In this document: piece by piece, positions 34,173 to 43,618 of the stretch | How positions within the stretch are numbered: the first letter of the stretch is position 1 | Layout of the letters: each line of letters begins with the position of its first letter | Origin: Flavobacterium rhamnosiphilum | Lineage (GTDB): Bacteria > Bacteroidota > Bacteroidia > Flavobacteriales > Flavobacteriaceae | Assembly (NCBI RefSeq): GCF_004349195.1 | Contig: NZ_SMLG01000002.1 | Coordinates: forward strand, 186,001-250,000 | Length of the DNA: 64,000 bases | Direction of reading: 5' to 3' | Notes under the pieces: generated by a model | What the model was told of the DNA's origin: nothing | The model's database searches: none | The model's input: the letters and a program-made list of their open reading frames with translations, nothing else | Translations under genes and position numbers: made by a program

Positions 34173-35099
34173 TCAAAACCATCTTTTTCTTTTGAACAGA
34201 AACACACCAAAAGCAGATAACAAAACAGATACGGAAATGACAATCCATATTCCATAGCGATTATCTTCTAAATCATTAGGCACGTTCATTCCATACAAAC
34301 TGGCAATCAATGTTGGAATCATCAGAATTATCGAAATCGAAGTCATCTGTTTCATAATCGTATTCATATTATTAGAAATCACAGAGGCATAGGCATCCAT
34401 AGTTCCCGTTAAGATGTCGCTGTAAATATTAGTAGTTTCTTGTGCCTGACGCAATTCAATTTCAACATCTTCCAGCAAATCCAGGTCAAAGTGTTCTTTT
34501 TGGGATTTTATATTCTTGATTCGATGCAACAAAATATCATTCCCTTTCAAGGATGTCATAAAGAATACCAAACATTTTTCTATTTGAAGCAACGCTTGTA
34601 ATTCTTCATTCTTAATTGACTTTTCTAAATTGTCCTCAGCTAATTTTATTTTTTGATTGACTTGTTTTAAATATTTCAAAAACCAAACACTGGAGGAAAG
34701 CAATAGTTTCAGCACTAAATCGAAGTTGTCTTTAATGTTGATATTTTTGCGTTTGGTGTAGGTTACAAAATCAGTAAGCATTTCCGTTTTATGAAAACTG
34801 ATGGTGATGCAAACATCTCCTTTAAAAACAACCCCGACAGGAATTGTATGAAAAGGTAATTTCACATCGTTACTTTTAACCGGAATTCGCATAATTATCA
34901 AAGTCCAACCATTTTCAATTTCTATCCTTGGCCTTTCGTCAATATCTTCAATGTCATTATAAAATGCTTCGGGAATCTGTAAGTCTTCGAGTAAATATTT
35001 TTTTTCTGCTTCGGTAGGACATTCAATATTTATCCAGCAGTTTGGAATCCATTCAGTAATGGCAATTAATCCGTTATTGTTTTTGTAAAAAGCTCTCAT
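34173..35099 (-). CDS. corA: CorA-type divalent-metal transporter
   Basis: A 308-residue CorA-family channel: a cytoplasmic funnel domain with long helices (about residues 1-235), then two membrane helices near the C-terminus, the first ending in the signature YGMN (SLYGMNVPND). It should carry magnesium, or cobalt/nickel, inward. The C-terminus FKRKRWF is basic as in the family. The gene is alone; a TTG-N23-TACTTTTG promoter lies about 115 nt upstream. Confidence 0.93.
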   Translation of the reverse strand: MRAFYKNNNGLIAITEWIPNCWINIECPTEAEKKYLLEDLQIPEAFYNDIEDIDERPRIEIENGWTLIIMRIPVKSNDVKLPFHTIPVGVVFKGDVCITISFHKTEMLTDFVTYTKRKNINIKDNFDLVLKLLLSSSVWFLKYLKQVNQKIKLAEDNLEKSIKNEELQALLQIEKCLVFFMTSLKGNDILLHRIKNIKSQKEHFDLDLLEDVEIELRQAQETTNIYSDILTGTMDAYASVISNNMNTIMKQMTSISIILMIPTLIASLYGMNVPNDLEDNRYGIWIVISVSVLLSAFGVFLFKRKRWF

Positions 35100-35211
35100 T
35101 TCAAAATTCTATAGGTTTATTTATAGCCTCTTGAAAACAGTTCAAGTGCTACATTAGTTCAACATTTCCGAATAATAATCGTCCATTTTAAAGGTCTTTT
35201 TTTAAGTGGTG

Positions 35212-35245
35212 CAAAAGTATTCTTTAAATTCCGTTTTAGCATCAA
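35212..35245 (-). promoter_or_regulatory. Candidate promoter for corA
   Basis: On the minus strand TTG (35245-35243), 23 nt spacer, then TACTTTTG (35219-35212), which fits the Bacteroidetes -33/-7 pattern. The leader would be about 105 nt, unusually long for this genome, so a regulatory 5' region (for example a metal sensor) is possible, but I see no known riboswitch. Confidence 0.5.
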
Positions 35246-35280
35246 TTATCAGAATTTTATACATTTTTAAGATAAAAAAA

Positions 35281-35302
35281 GCCTTAAACTTACATTTAAG
35301 GC
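35281..35302 (-). terminator. Terminator after folD
   Basis: GCCTTAAA (35281-35288) and TTTAAGGC (35295-35302); on the minus strand the stem is followed by TTTTTTTATC. It lies 24 nt past the folD stop codon. Confidence 0.85.
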
Positions 35303-35325
35303 TTTCAATCAAAACTATTTTTTCT

Positions 35326-36207
35326 TTATTTATTTCTTTTCATTTCTCTAGCCAAAAGCGTGTTTTTCAACAACATTGCAATGGTCATAGGTCCTACTCC
35401 ACCCGGAACAGGAGTAATAAACGATGATTTTTTACTTACTTGCTCAAAATCAACATCACCCGTAATCACATATCCTTTTTCGTTTGTTTCATCAGGAACA
35501 CGAGTAATACCAACATCAATAACTACCACTCCTTCTTTCACCATATTTGCTTTCAGGTAATTAGGAACGCCCAAAGCCGTAATAATGATATCCGCCTGAA
35601 TGGTAATTTCTTCAATATTTTTAGTGTAACTATGCGTTAGAGTTACCGTTGAATTTCCAGGAAAACCTTTTCTTCCCATCAAAATACTCATGGGTCTTCC
35701 CACAATATGACTACGACCTATTACTACAGTATGTTTTCCTTTGGTTTCTACTCCGTATCTTTCTAACAATTCTAAAATTCCGAAAGGTGTTGCCGGAATA
35801 AAAGTGGTCATGTCTAAAGCCATTTTTCCAAAATTCTCAGGATGAAATCCATCAACATCTTTACTTGGGTCTACCGCCATTAACACTTTTTGCTCATCGA
35901 TTTGTTCCGGAAGTGGCAATTGAACGATAAATCCATCAATAGCATCATTCTCATTCAATTCCTTAATCTTTTTCAACAATTCAACTTCAGTAGTTGTACT
36001 TGGCATTTTTACTAAAGTCGACTCAAAACCTACTCTTTCGCAGGCTTTTACTTTACTTCCTACATAAGTTAAACTAGCTCCATCGTTACCAACAATCAAG
36101 GCTGCTAAATGAGGTACTTTCTCCCCATTGTCTTTCATTTTTTGTACTTCTGCAGCGATTTCACTCTTAATATCTTCCGCTGTTTTTTTTCCGTCTAGTA
36201 ATTGCAT
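35326..36207 (-). CDS. folD: Bifunctional methylenetetrahydrofolate dehydrogenase/cyclohydrolase
   Basis: Converts 5,10-methylene-THF to 10-formyl-THF for purine and formyl-Met synthesis. Family motifs are YVGSKVKACERVGF (with the catalytic Lys), DGFIVQLPLPEQID, KDVDGFHP, the nucleotide-binding VIGRSHIVGRPMS, and the C-terminal PVPGGVGPMT. The N-terminus MQLLDGKKTAEDIK and length (293 aa) are standard. Its own terminator follows, and ffh lies 136 nt upstream on the same strand behind another hairpin. Confidence 0.97.
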   Translation of the reverse strand: MQLLDGKKTAEDIKSEIAAEVQKMKDNGEKVPHLAALIVGNDGASLTYVGSKVKACERVGFESTLVKMPSTTTEVELLKKIKELNENDAIDGFIVQLPLPEQIDEQKVLMAVDPSKDVDGFHPENFGKMALDMTTFIPATPFGILELLERYGVETKGKHTVVIGRSHIVGRPMSILMGRKGFPGNSTVTLTHSYTKNIEEITIQADIIITALGVPNYLKANMVKEGVVVIDVGITRVPDETNEKGYVITGDVDFEQVSKKSSFITPVPGGVGPMTIAMLLKNTLLAREMKRNK

Positions 36208-36292
36208 TTTTAAAAATTGTTTAAATTTTAATTCTGAAGCTTTGAAAACTTGAGACTTAAAGGTTTAGTAGTTGTGTAATTTGTATAAAAGA

Positions 36293-36334
36293 GTAAGGTT
36301 TAAAAACGCAACGAATTGAATTTTTAAACCTTAC
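36293..36334 (-). terminator. Hairpin after ffh
   Basis: GTAAGGTTTAAAAA (36293-36306) and TTTTTAAACCTTAC (36321-36334) form a perfect 14-bp stem just past the ffh stop codon at 36344. The minus-strand tail (TCTTTTATAC) is only moderately T-rich. Confidence 0.6.
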
Positions 36335-36343
36335 ACAAATAAA

Positions 36344-37705
36344 TTATCTCATTCCGACCATACCACCTGGCATTCCGCCTTTCATGCCGCCCATCATCTT
36401 CATGAGGTTTTTTCCTCCTGGTCCTTGCATCATTTTCATCATCTTGCTCATTTGTTCAAACTGCTTCATCAATTGATTAACCTGCTCGATTTTGGTTCCG
36501 GAACCTTTTGCAATTCTGGCTTTTCTTTTTACATCAATCAAAGCCGGCTTGCTTCTTTCAATTGGAGTCATTGAATGAATAATCGCTTCAATATGTTTGA
36601 ATGCATCGTCTTCTATTTCCACATCTTTCATGGCTTTTGAAGCACCTGGTATCATTCCTACCAAATCTTTCATATTACCCATTTTCTTTACTTGCTGAAT
36701 TTGAGAAAGGAAATCATCAAAACCGAATTCGTTTTTGGCAATTTTCTTTTGGATTTTTCTTGCTTCTTCTTCGTCAAATTGCTCTTGAGCTCTTTCTACC
36801 AAAGACACAACGTCTCCCATTCCCAAAATTCTTTCGGCCATACGAATAGGATAGAACACATCAATGGCGTCCATCTTTTCTCCTGTACCTACGAATTTAA
36901 TTGGTTTATTAACAACCGATTTAATCGAAATTGCAGCTCCACCACGTGTATCACCATCTAATTTGGTTAAGATAACCCCATCAAAATTTAATCTTTCATT
37001 GAAGGCTTTTGCAGTATTTACAGCATCCTGACCTGTCATTGCATCAACAACAAACAACGTTTCATTAGGTTGAATTGCTTTATGAACGCGTTCTATTTCG
37101 TTCATCATTTCCTCATCGACAGCTAAACGACCGGCTGTATCGACAATCACTACATTGAATCCGTTTGCTTTCGCATGTTTGATTGCATTTTGAGCAATTT
37201 CAACAGGATTTTTATTTTCTGGCTCTGAATAAACCTCAACTCCTATCGAATCTCCAACTACGTATAATTGTTGAATCGCCGCAGGACGGTAAATATCACA
37301 AGCTACTAATAATGGCTTTTTATTTTTCTTTGTTAAAAGATAATTGGCTAGTTTTCCTGAGAAAGTAGTTTTCCCTGAACCTTGCAAACCTGACATTAAA
37401 ATAATCGATGGATTTCCCGAAAGATTGATTCCGGCAACATCACCACCCATTAATTCTGTCAATTCATCTTTCACTAACTTCACCAATAATTGTCCTGGTT
37501 GAAGTGTCGTCAATACATCCTGACCAATTGCTTTTTCTTTTACTTTAGTGGTAAAATCTTTCGCAATTTTAAAGTTAACATCCGCGTCAAGTAAGGCTCT
37601 ACGAACTTCTTTTAGAGTTTCGGCTACATTTACTTCGGTGATTTTTCCGTGACCTTTAAGTATATGAAAGGCTTTATCTAGTTTATCGCTTAAATTATCG
37701 AACAT
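36344..37705 (-). CDS. ffh: Signal recognition particle protein Ffh
   Basis: SRP54 GTPase that targets nascent membrane proteins to FtsY. The N domain is followed by the GTPase domain with GLQGSGKTT (106-114), DTAGRL, TKLDGDTRGG and the GTGEKMD segment. A Met-rich M domain ends in a Met/Gly-rich tail (LMKMMGGMKGGMPGGMVGM) that binds signal peptides and 4.5S RNA. Length of 453 aa is normal. A hairpin follows its stop. Confidence 0.97.
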   Translation of the reverse strand: MFDNLSDKLDKAFHILKGHGKITEVNVAETLKEVRRALLDADVNFKIAKDFTTKVKEKAIGQDVLTTLQPGQLLVKLVKDELTELMGGDVAGINLSGNPSIILMSGLQGSGKTTFSGKLANYLLTKKNKKPLLVACDIYRPAAIQQLYVVGDSIGVEVYSEPENKNPVEIAQNAIKHAKANGFNVVIVDTAGRLAVDEEMMNEIERVHKAIQPNETLFVVDAMTGQDAVNTAKAFNERLNFDGVILTKLDGDTRGGAAISIKSVVNKPIKFVGTGEKMDAIDVFYPIRMAERILGMGDVVSLVERAQEQFDEEEARKIQKKIAKNEFGFDDFLSQIQQVKKMGNMKDLVGMIPGASKAMKDVEIEDDAFKHIEAIIHSMTPIERSKPALIDVKRKARIAKGSGTKIEQVNQLMKQFEQMSKMMKMMQGPGGKNLMKMMGGMKGGMPGGMVGMR

Positions 37706-37774
37706 AGTATTGATTTATTTTGAGATGCAAATTTAAGCATTTGATTTTGAAGTTGTATTCATAATATTATAAAA

Positions 37775-37800
37775 AAAACAGCCTTTTTTAAGACTGTTTT
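37775..37800 (-). terminator. Terminator after the 156-aa lipoprotein gene
   Basis: AAAACAG (37775-37781) pairs with CTGTTTT (37794-37800), with an inner CTT/AAG stem. On the minus strand the stem runs into TTTTTTATAAT. It lies 35 nt past the stop codon at 37835. Confidence 0.8.
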
Positions 37801-37834
37801 CTAAAGTTTTACTAAATCGTTAAACGATATAAAT

Positions 37835-38305
37835 TTATTTCTTTTCGAAAGTCAAATAATTGATTCCATCAACATTGCCAGATTTACTTTTCAACCGAAC
37901 CTTAGTTTCCGTAATTTCAGTAACATCCCAATGCGCTGTCAACTCCATTAATGTATCCGGACTTGAAAATGAAATGGCAAAATCCAAATCATTATCCGGA
38001 TTATCATCGATACCATTCGATTTTACAACGGACCAATTTCCAGAAAACGCATTGGCAGCATTGTTAGAAGTCAAAATTTCATTCATTCCAAAAGTGAAAT
38101 TATATCCTGAATATTCACTTGTCAGGTTACTATTTTTATCAAGAAAATAGCTCACTTTCCAAGTGCCTTGACTTATTATACTATTTACTTGTGTCAGGTT
38201 ATTTTTTGCAATAGACACCACTTCGGGATCATCAGCACAACATGTTCCAGCTACATTCAGCAAAAACAGACCAAACAAAAGCGGGTAAAAAAACATCTTT
38301 CTCAT
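37835..38305 (-). CDS. Small lipocalin-like lipoprotein, unknown
   Basis: A 156-residue protein with a hydrophobic signal (MRKMFFYPLLFGLFLLNVAG) and a Cys pair at the cleavage site (GTCCAD) that fits a lipoprotein. The mature part has short strands and turns (GTWKVSYFLDKN, YNFTFGMNE, FSGNWSVVKSNG, WDVTEITETKVRLKSKSG), which suggest a lipocalin-like beta-barrel of the kind often found in Flavobacterium lipoproteins. The substrate or role is not known. It stands alone between ffh and argS on the minus strand with its own terminator. Confidence 0.72.
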   Translation of the reverse strand: MRKMFFYPLLFGLFLLNVAGTCCADDPEVVSIAKNNLTQVNSIISQGTWKVSYFLDKNSNLTSEYSGYNFTFGMNEILTSNNAANAFSGNWSVVKSNGIDDNPDNDLDFAISFSSPDTLMELTAHWDVTEITETKVRLKSKSGNVDGINYLTFEKK

Positions 38306-38373
38306 GATTAACTATTTATTTGATACTAAATGTATTAAATAAACATCATTTTCACAATAAAGAAGTTAAAAAA

Positions 38374-40152
38374 TTACATTCTCTCCGGAACGTTAATTCC
38401 CAACAATCTAAACGAGGCTGCAATAGTATCTGCTACTTTTTTGGATAATTGAACTCTGAAAATTTTCTTCTCTAAATCCTCTTCTCCAAGAATAGGAACA
38501 GCCTGATAGAATGAATTGTATTCACGAACTAAATCATACGTGAAATTTGCAAGCAAAGCCGGACTGTGATGTTGCGCTGCATTTTGAATAACTTCAGGGA
38601 ACAATTCTAATTGTTTCACCAATTCTTTCTCTTTTTCGTGCAGCGTTGTCATTTTTGATTTATTCGAAAAATCAAAATTTGCTTTACGAATAATAGATTG
38701 AATTCTGGCGTAGGTATATTGAATAAACGGTCCTGTATTTCCGGCGAAATCTACCGATTCTTCCGGATTAAAAAGGATTCGTTTTTTAGGATCTACTTTT
38801 AGAATATAATATTTCAAAGCACCTAAACCAATCGTGCTGTATAATTTTGCTTTTTCATCGGGAGAATAGGAGTCTAATTTCCCTAAATCTTCTGCAATTT
38901 TTTGCGCTGTATCTGCCATTTCCTGCATCAAATCATCGGCATCGACAACCGTTCCTTCGCGGCTTTTCATTTTTCCGGAAGGTAAATCTACCATTCCGTA
39001 AGACAAATGGAATAGATTTTTAGACCAGTCAAAACCTAATTTTTTCAAGATAAGAAACAACACTTTGAAGTGATAATCCTGCTCATTTCCTACGGTATAA
39101 ACCATTCCGCCTACATCTGGATAATCCTTCACACGCTGAATAGCAGTTCCAATATCTTGCGTCATGTAAACCGCAGTTCCGTCTGAACGCAATACAATTT
39201 TACGGTCTAAGCCTTCGTCCGTTAAATCAATCCAAACGGAACCGTCAGGATCTTTTTCGAAAACGCCTCTGTCCAAACCAATCTGAACCACATCTTTCCC
39301 TAATAAATACGTGTTACTTTCGTAATAAAAACAATCAAAATCAACTCCTAAATTTTTATAGGTAATGGCAAAACCATCATAAACCCATTGATTCATGGTT
39401 TTCCAAAGCGTGATTACCGCATCATCTCCAGCTTCCCATTTCAGCAACATTTCCTGCGCTTCCAAGATGATTGGTGCTTGTTTTTTGGCTTCTTCTTCTG
39501 TTTTACCGGCGCTCATTAATTGCGCTATTTCTTCTTTGTACGCTTTATCAAAAGCCACGTAATAATTTCCAACTAATTTATCGCCTTTTAAACCTGTTGA
39601 CTCCGGAGTTTGTCCATTTCCAAATTTCTGCCAAGCCAGCATCGACTTACAAATATGAATCCCCCTATCGTTGATAATTTGAGTTTTATAGACTTTTTTA
39701 CCAGAAGCTTTAATGATTTCGGCAACTGAATAGCCTAAAAGATTATTACGAACGTGACCTAAATGCAATGGTTTATTGGTGTTTGGCGAAGAATATTCCA
39801 CCATTACCGCTTTGTCTTCTGGATTTGGGGTAACGAAACCAAACGTAAGGTTATCTTTTATTTCTCCGAAGAAATCCAAATAATAGTCATCTGAAATAAC
39901 AATATTCAAAAATCCGGAAACCACATTAAACCGACTTACCTCAGCTAGATTTTCAACTAAATAGTTCCCTATTTTATTTCCCAATTCTACTGGATTACTT
40001 TTAACAACTTTCAACAATGGAAAAATAACCATTGTAATATCCCCTTCAAATTCCTTGCGTGTAGTTTGAAATTCAACTTTATCAATAGTAACGTCGAATA
40101 AAACTTTTACAGCTTTTTCAATAGAGGGCGTAAGAATCTGTGGTAATGTCAT
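38374..40152 (-). CDS. argS: Arginyl-tRNA synthetase
   Basis: Class I aminoacyl-tRNA synthetase. The HIGH-type motif is in NKPLHLGHVRNNLLGYS, the KMSKS-type motif in SGKMKSREGTVVDADD, and the anticodon-binding end is LLGINVPERM. An in-frame ATG at 40188 would add 12 residues, but it overlaps a perfect -7 promoter element (TATCTTTG, 40183-40176). Transcription would then begin about 40170, so I use the ATG at 40152 (MTLPQILTPSIEKAV), giving 592 aa. Confidence 0.95.
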   Translation of the reverse strand: MTLPQILTPSIEKAVKVLFDVTIDKVEFQTTRKEFEGDITMVIFPLLKVVKSNPVELGNKIGNYLVENLAEVSRFNVVSGFLNIVISDDYYLDFFGEIKDNLTFGFVTPNPEDKAVMVEYSSPNTNKPLHLGHVRNNLLGYSVAEIIKASGKKVYKTQIINDRGIHICKSMLAWQKFGNGQTPESTGLKGDKLVGNYYVAFDKAYKEEIAQLMSAGKTEEEAKKQAPIILEAQEMLLKWEAGDDAVITLWKTMNQWVYDGFAITYKNLGVDFDCFYYESNTYLLGKDVVQIGLDRGVFEKDPDGSVWIDLTDEGLDRKIVLRSDGTAVYMTQDIGTAIQRVKDYPDVGGMVYTVGNEQDYHFKVLFLILKKLGFDWSKNLFHLSYGMVDLPSGKMKSREGTVVDADDLMQEMADTAQKIAEDLGKLDSYSPDEKAKLYSTIGLGALKYYILKVDPKKRILFNPEESVDFAGNTGPFIQYTYARIQSIIRKANFDFSNKSKMTTLHEKEKELVKQLELFPEVIQNAAQHHSPALLANFTYDLVREYNSFYQAVPILGEEDLEKKIFRVQLSKKVADTIAASFRLLGINVPERM

Positions 40153-40175
40153 TTCGTGTATTGGTTTTAAGGCTA

Positions 40176-40183
40176 CAAAGATA
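40176..40183 (-). promoter_or_regulatory. Candidate -7 element TATCTTTG for argS
   Basis: Full TAnnTTTG match on the minus strand inside what would be the first codons of a longer argS reading. It places the start of transcription downstream of the ATG at 40188 and supports the one at 40152. No TTG at the standard -33 distance. Confidence 0.5.
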
Positions 40184-40407
40184 GTCATATTGCAGTAATT
40201 TGAAAATTGGAAAACAAGATAATTTACACCTAAAAATGAAGCTTTTAACCTAGCTTAAGGTAGAAATCCATATTTTTTTCAAAAATAGATGTAACAAAAT
40301 CCTTGTTCGGAAGTCTATTAAGAAACTTTTAATATTTAGTATTTGTTAAAAAATGTTAAATATTATTAAAAAAGGTATTATGTTTAACATAGTATTATAT
40401 AAAAGAA

Positions 40408-40415
40408 TACATTTG
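40408..40415 (+). promoter_or_regulatory. Candidate -7 element TACATTTG for the outer-membrane receptor
   Basis: Full TAnnTTTG match, 30 nt before the ATG at 40445. The upstream sequence holds repeated TTAAATATT/TTTAACAT elements that may be a binding site. No clear -33 TTG. Confidence 0.45.
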
Positions 40416-40444
40416 CATCATCAATCATTTAAATCAAATCAATC

Positions 40445-42856
40445 ATGAAACTTAAATTAATTTTAATCTGCTTTATCGGAACGTTGTTTTCGATGCAGGC
40501 ACAAACTTCGGTCAAACCATCAATTCTGGAAAACTCCGGAATTATTTCTGGAAAAATCACTGACAAAAAAACTAATGAACCGTTACCGTATGTAAATATT
40601 GTGGTAAAAGAAAACAACAAAGTCATTACTGGTGGCATTACATCTGACAAAGGAACTTTTCAAATAAAAAATTTAGCCTTAAAAGATTACACTGTTGAAA
40701 TCCAATTTATGGGTTATAAAACAATTACAAAATCGGCAAAATTAACGGAAGACAGAAACATCAATTTTAATACAATTGCATTAGAAGAAGATGCCGTTCA
40801 GCTGGCTGGTGTTGAAGTAGTAAGCGAAAAATCAACTATTGTACAAAAAATTGACAGAAAGATTATTAACGTGGGGAAAGATTTAATTTCTGCCGGAGCA
40901 ACAGCTGGAGAAATCATGAACAACATTCCATCTGTGAGTGTAGATCCGCAAACGAATGCCATCAGTTTAAGAGGAAATTCTAATGTTCGCATACTAATCG
41001 ACGGGAAACCTACCAATATGGATGCTGCACAAATCTTGCAACAAATCCCATCAGCTTCCATCAAACAAATTGAATTAATCACCAATCCATCGGCAAAATA
41101 CAATCCCGAAGGAATGAGCGGAATTATCAATATTGTTTTGAATAAAAACAGTAAACTTGGTTTCAATAGAAGTATCAATAATGGCGTAACCTTTGGTAAA
41201 ACTCCAAAAGTAAATTCATCACTTGACTTAAATTATAGATCTGGAAAGTTTAATTTCTATGGAAATTATGGATTTAATCATGGAAAAAATGCAAACTATG
41301 GTTTTATAAAAAGTTTTGAAACGAACAAAGAAAACCTTCAGAAGTTTGAATTTAACAATAAAAACACCTCGCATTTGGCCAAATTGGGATTTGATTTCTA
41401 TATCAATGAAAAAAATACTTTTTCGTTTTATACCAATCAAAGTTTTTTCTTAGGAAATGGTTTTGGAAGTACCGATGTAGATTATGTTAACAACAGCAAT
41501 ATAGACAAATTACAACTTTTTGACAACGTAAACGATGACCATTCGCAAACCTATAACTTTGATTATAAATTGAATTTCAAAAAAGAAGGTCACAATTTAG
41601 AACTGGAAGTGAATTACAACAAAAGTGACAGTCCAGAAGATGCCGTTTATACCAATTATAACAAAACCACTGGGGTATTAATTAATTCATTCAACAATGA
41701 TGTGGAAACTTTGGGCAAAAGTACTATCGTTAATCTTGACTATGTTAATCCATTAACTGAAACCATCAAATTAGAACTGGGATTGGAAAGCAGAAATGAT
41801 AATACTGACAATAGTTTATTCAAAGACAATGCTTTCGGTTCTGCTTTTACTTATGACAGATCGTTATATTCGGCTTATGCCACTTTAGGAAAACAATGGA
41901 AAAAATGGAATTTCCAAGTGGGAGCACGTTTGGAACAATACGATGTAGAGGCGATATTTAAAAAAGATGGTGAAGCCGATTCGAAATTTGAAGACGATAT
42001 TTTAAGCCTTTATCCATCCACTTTTATAACCTACAATCCCAGCGATAACAACTCTTTCAACTTGAGCTTTTCAAGACGTGTAGACAGACCAAGTATTTCA
42101 CAGGTAAACCCAATTAGAGAATGGAGTACCCCTACAATCGATTCTGAAGGAAACCCAGATCTAATCCCTCAATTTACCAATTCATTTGAATTGAATTATA
42201 CCCGAAAAACTAAAATTGGATCGATCACTTCAGGTATTTTTTACAGAAGAATCGAGGACGAAATTACCAGAGTAATTTTTACCAATCCTGAAGATACTAA
42301 CAAACAAATATTATCTTACGACAACTTCGAAAACAATGATGCGTATGGCGTGGAAGTTTCCGGAAATTTAGATTTCAAAAAATGGTGGAGTGCCAACATC
42401 AGTTTAGATGCGTATAAGAAAAAAGTAAAAGGAACTATTGAAAATACACCTGGAAATTTCGAATTTATAACGGTTAATGCTACTACTTTCAATACCCGAA
42501 TTAGCAATACGTTTAAAGCCACAAAAGACCTGCGTTTTCAATTGTCTGGAATGTATAGAGGACGTGATATCAGTTTGCAATTTTTAAGAGAACCAATGTG
42601 GAAAATGGACTTTGGAACAAGTTACAATATCTTGAAAGGAAGCGGAACCATCAGTGCCCGATTCAGCGATATTTTCAACACCATGCATTTTGCATTTAAT
42701 GGTGACAGACCTTACAAGGCAAACGGACAATTTAATTGGGAAAGCCAATCGGTTTATGTAGGATTCAATTACCGTTTTGGTAGTGGAAAAAACAAAGCCA
42801 TTCAAAGAAAACAACGCGACAAAAATGAAACCCAAGGTAGTGGTGGGCTTTTATAA
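40445..42856 (+). CDS. Outer-membrane beta-barrel receptor (TonB-dependent type)
   Basis: An 803-residue protein: signal peptide (MKLKLILICFIGTLFSMQAQ), a carboxypeptidase-regulatory-like beta domain (about 35-115: ISGKITDKKTNEPLPYVNI), and a plug domain (about 125-220: VEVVSEKSTIVQKIDRKIIN, IRILIDGKPTN). A C-terminal barrel follows, with alternating aromatic strands, matching the outer-membrane beta-barrel family (PF14905 type). It lacks SusD partners and any TonB box clear enough to name. It may import peptides or siderophores or work in the envelope stress response. It ends before a strong bidirectional terminator. Confidence 0.87.
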   Translation: MKLKLILICFIGTLFSMQAQTSVKPSILENSGIISGKITDKKTNEPLPYVNIVVKENNKVITGGITSDKGTFQIKNLALKDYTVEIQFMGYKTITKSAKLTEDRNINFNTIALEEDAVQLAGVEVVSEKSTIVQKIDRKIINVGKDLISAGATAGEIMNNIPSVSVDPQTNAISLRGNSNVRILIDGKPTNMDAAQILQQIPSASIKQIELITNPSAKYNPEGMSGIINIVLNKNSKLGFNRSINNGVTFGKTPKVNSSLDLNYRSGKFNFYGNYGFNHGKNANYGFIKSFETNKENLQKFEFNNKNTSHLAKLGFDFYINEKNTFSFYTNQSFFLGNGFGSTDVDYVNNSNIDKLQLFDNVNDDHSQTYNFDYKLNFKKEGHNLELEVNYNKSDSPEDAVYTNYNKTTGVLINSFNNDVETLGKSTIVNLDYVNPLTETIKLELGLESRNDNTDNSLFKDNAFGSAFTYDRSLYSAYATLGKQWKKWNFQVGARLEQYDVEAIFKKDGEADSKFEDDILSLYPSTFITYNPSDNNSFNLSFSRRVDRPSISQVNPIREWSTPTIDSEGNPDLIPQFTNSFELNYTRKTKIGSITSGIFYRRIEDEITRVIFTNPEDTNKQILSYDNFENNDAYGVEVSGNLDFKKWWSANISLDAYKKKVKGTIENTPGNFEFITVNATTFNTRISNTFKATKDLRFQLSGMYRGRDISLQFLREPMWKMDFGTSYNILKGSGTISARFSDIFNTMHFAFNGDRPYKANGQFNWESQSVYVGFNYRFGSGKNKAIQRKQRDKNETQGSGGLL

Positions 42857-42886
42857 GAATTAGTTTTAATAGTTTGTTGCCAAAAG

Positions 42887-42917
42887 AAAAACCCGGAGTA
42901 TGCCACTCCGGGTTTTT
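42887..42917. terminator. Bidirectional terminator between the receptor and the N-glycan locus
   Basis: AAAAACCCGGAGT (42887-42899) and ACTCCGGGTTTTT (42905-42917) form a perfect 13-bp stem with loop ATGCC, flanked by A and T tracts. It ends the plus-strand receptor transcript and the minus-strand glycan-locus transcript. Confidence 0.92.
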
Positions 42918-42946
42918 CGATTTTAAAAATTGCTCTTTTACAAGTA

Positions 42947-43618
42947 TTACAAAATGGCTTTTAGGGCTTTTACCTCATTACCGTTTGCTGTTTCGCTTGA
43001 GTCTGTAATAGCTGAAGAATGGTAAAAAACAGCATTCGTTTTTTCCTTTAACAAACCAATATTCGATGAACGCAATCCCCCGCCTGGCATAATGGTAATT
43101 CTATCATTTACCTTTTCTACTAAAGTTACCAATATATCAATTCCTTCCATCACATTTGTTTCTAGCCCAGAAGTCAAAATGGTTTTAAAACCACATTCAA
43201 TTACGGTTTCAAGTGATTCAAATCTGTTTTTTATTCTATCAAAAGCACGATGAAACGTACATGGAAGCGGGTTTGCCAAAGCAACTAATTCGGCATTTCG
43301 TTCCTTATTAAGACTACCGTCTTCTTTTAAAATTCCAAAAACAAAACCATCTACTTGTAGCTTTTTGAAGGCTATGATTTCTGATTTCATTTGTTCAAAT
43401 TCAAAATCAGAATAGACAAAATTTCCTCCACGAGGTCGAATCATGACATTCAAATCGATAGAAAGAACGTCGCGGGCAGCTTTAGTTATTTCAAAATCTG
43501 GCGTTGTTCCGCCCTCTTTCATATTGGCACACAATTCTACTCTATCGGCGCCATTTTTTTGTGCAATAATAGCCGATTCAAGATTAAAGCACGCTATCTC
43601 CAGTTTACTTTTTTCCAT
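42947..43618 (-). CDS. cutC: CutC family TIM-barrel protein
   Basis: A 223-residue CutC protein: LEIACFNLESAIIAQKNGADRVELC, LNVMIRPRGGNFVYSD, HRAFDRI and IMPGGGLRSSNI are diagnostic. The family is named for copper homeostasis, but a direct copper role is doubtful, and the fold is an enzyme-like TIM barrel. The start codon directly follows the stop codon of glycosylasparaginase, with no base between them, so the two are translated from one message. The gene is the last of the N-glycan locus; a role in the catabolism of released sugars or glycosylamines is a fair inference. Confidence 0.93.
   Translation of the reverse strand: MEKSKLEIACFNLESAIIAQKNGADRVELCANMKEGGTTPDFEITKAARDVLSIDLNVMIRPRGGNFVYSDFEFEQMKSEIIAFKKLQVDGFVFGILKEDGSLNKERNAELVALANPLPCTFHRAFDRIKNRFESLETVIECGFKTILTSGLETNVMEGIDILVTLVEKVNDRITIMPGGGLRSSNIGLLKEKTNAVFYHSSAITDSSETANGNEVKALKAIL

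Noticed and set aside
40798..41178. 126-residue open frame opposite the outer-membrane receptor
   Set aside because: Shadow of the plug domain on the other strand, Leu/Ile-rich with no motif.
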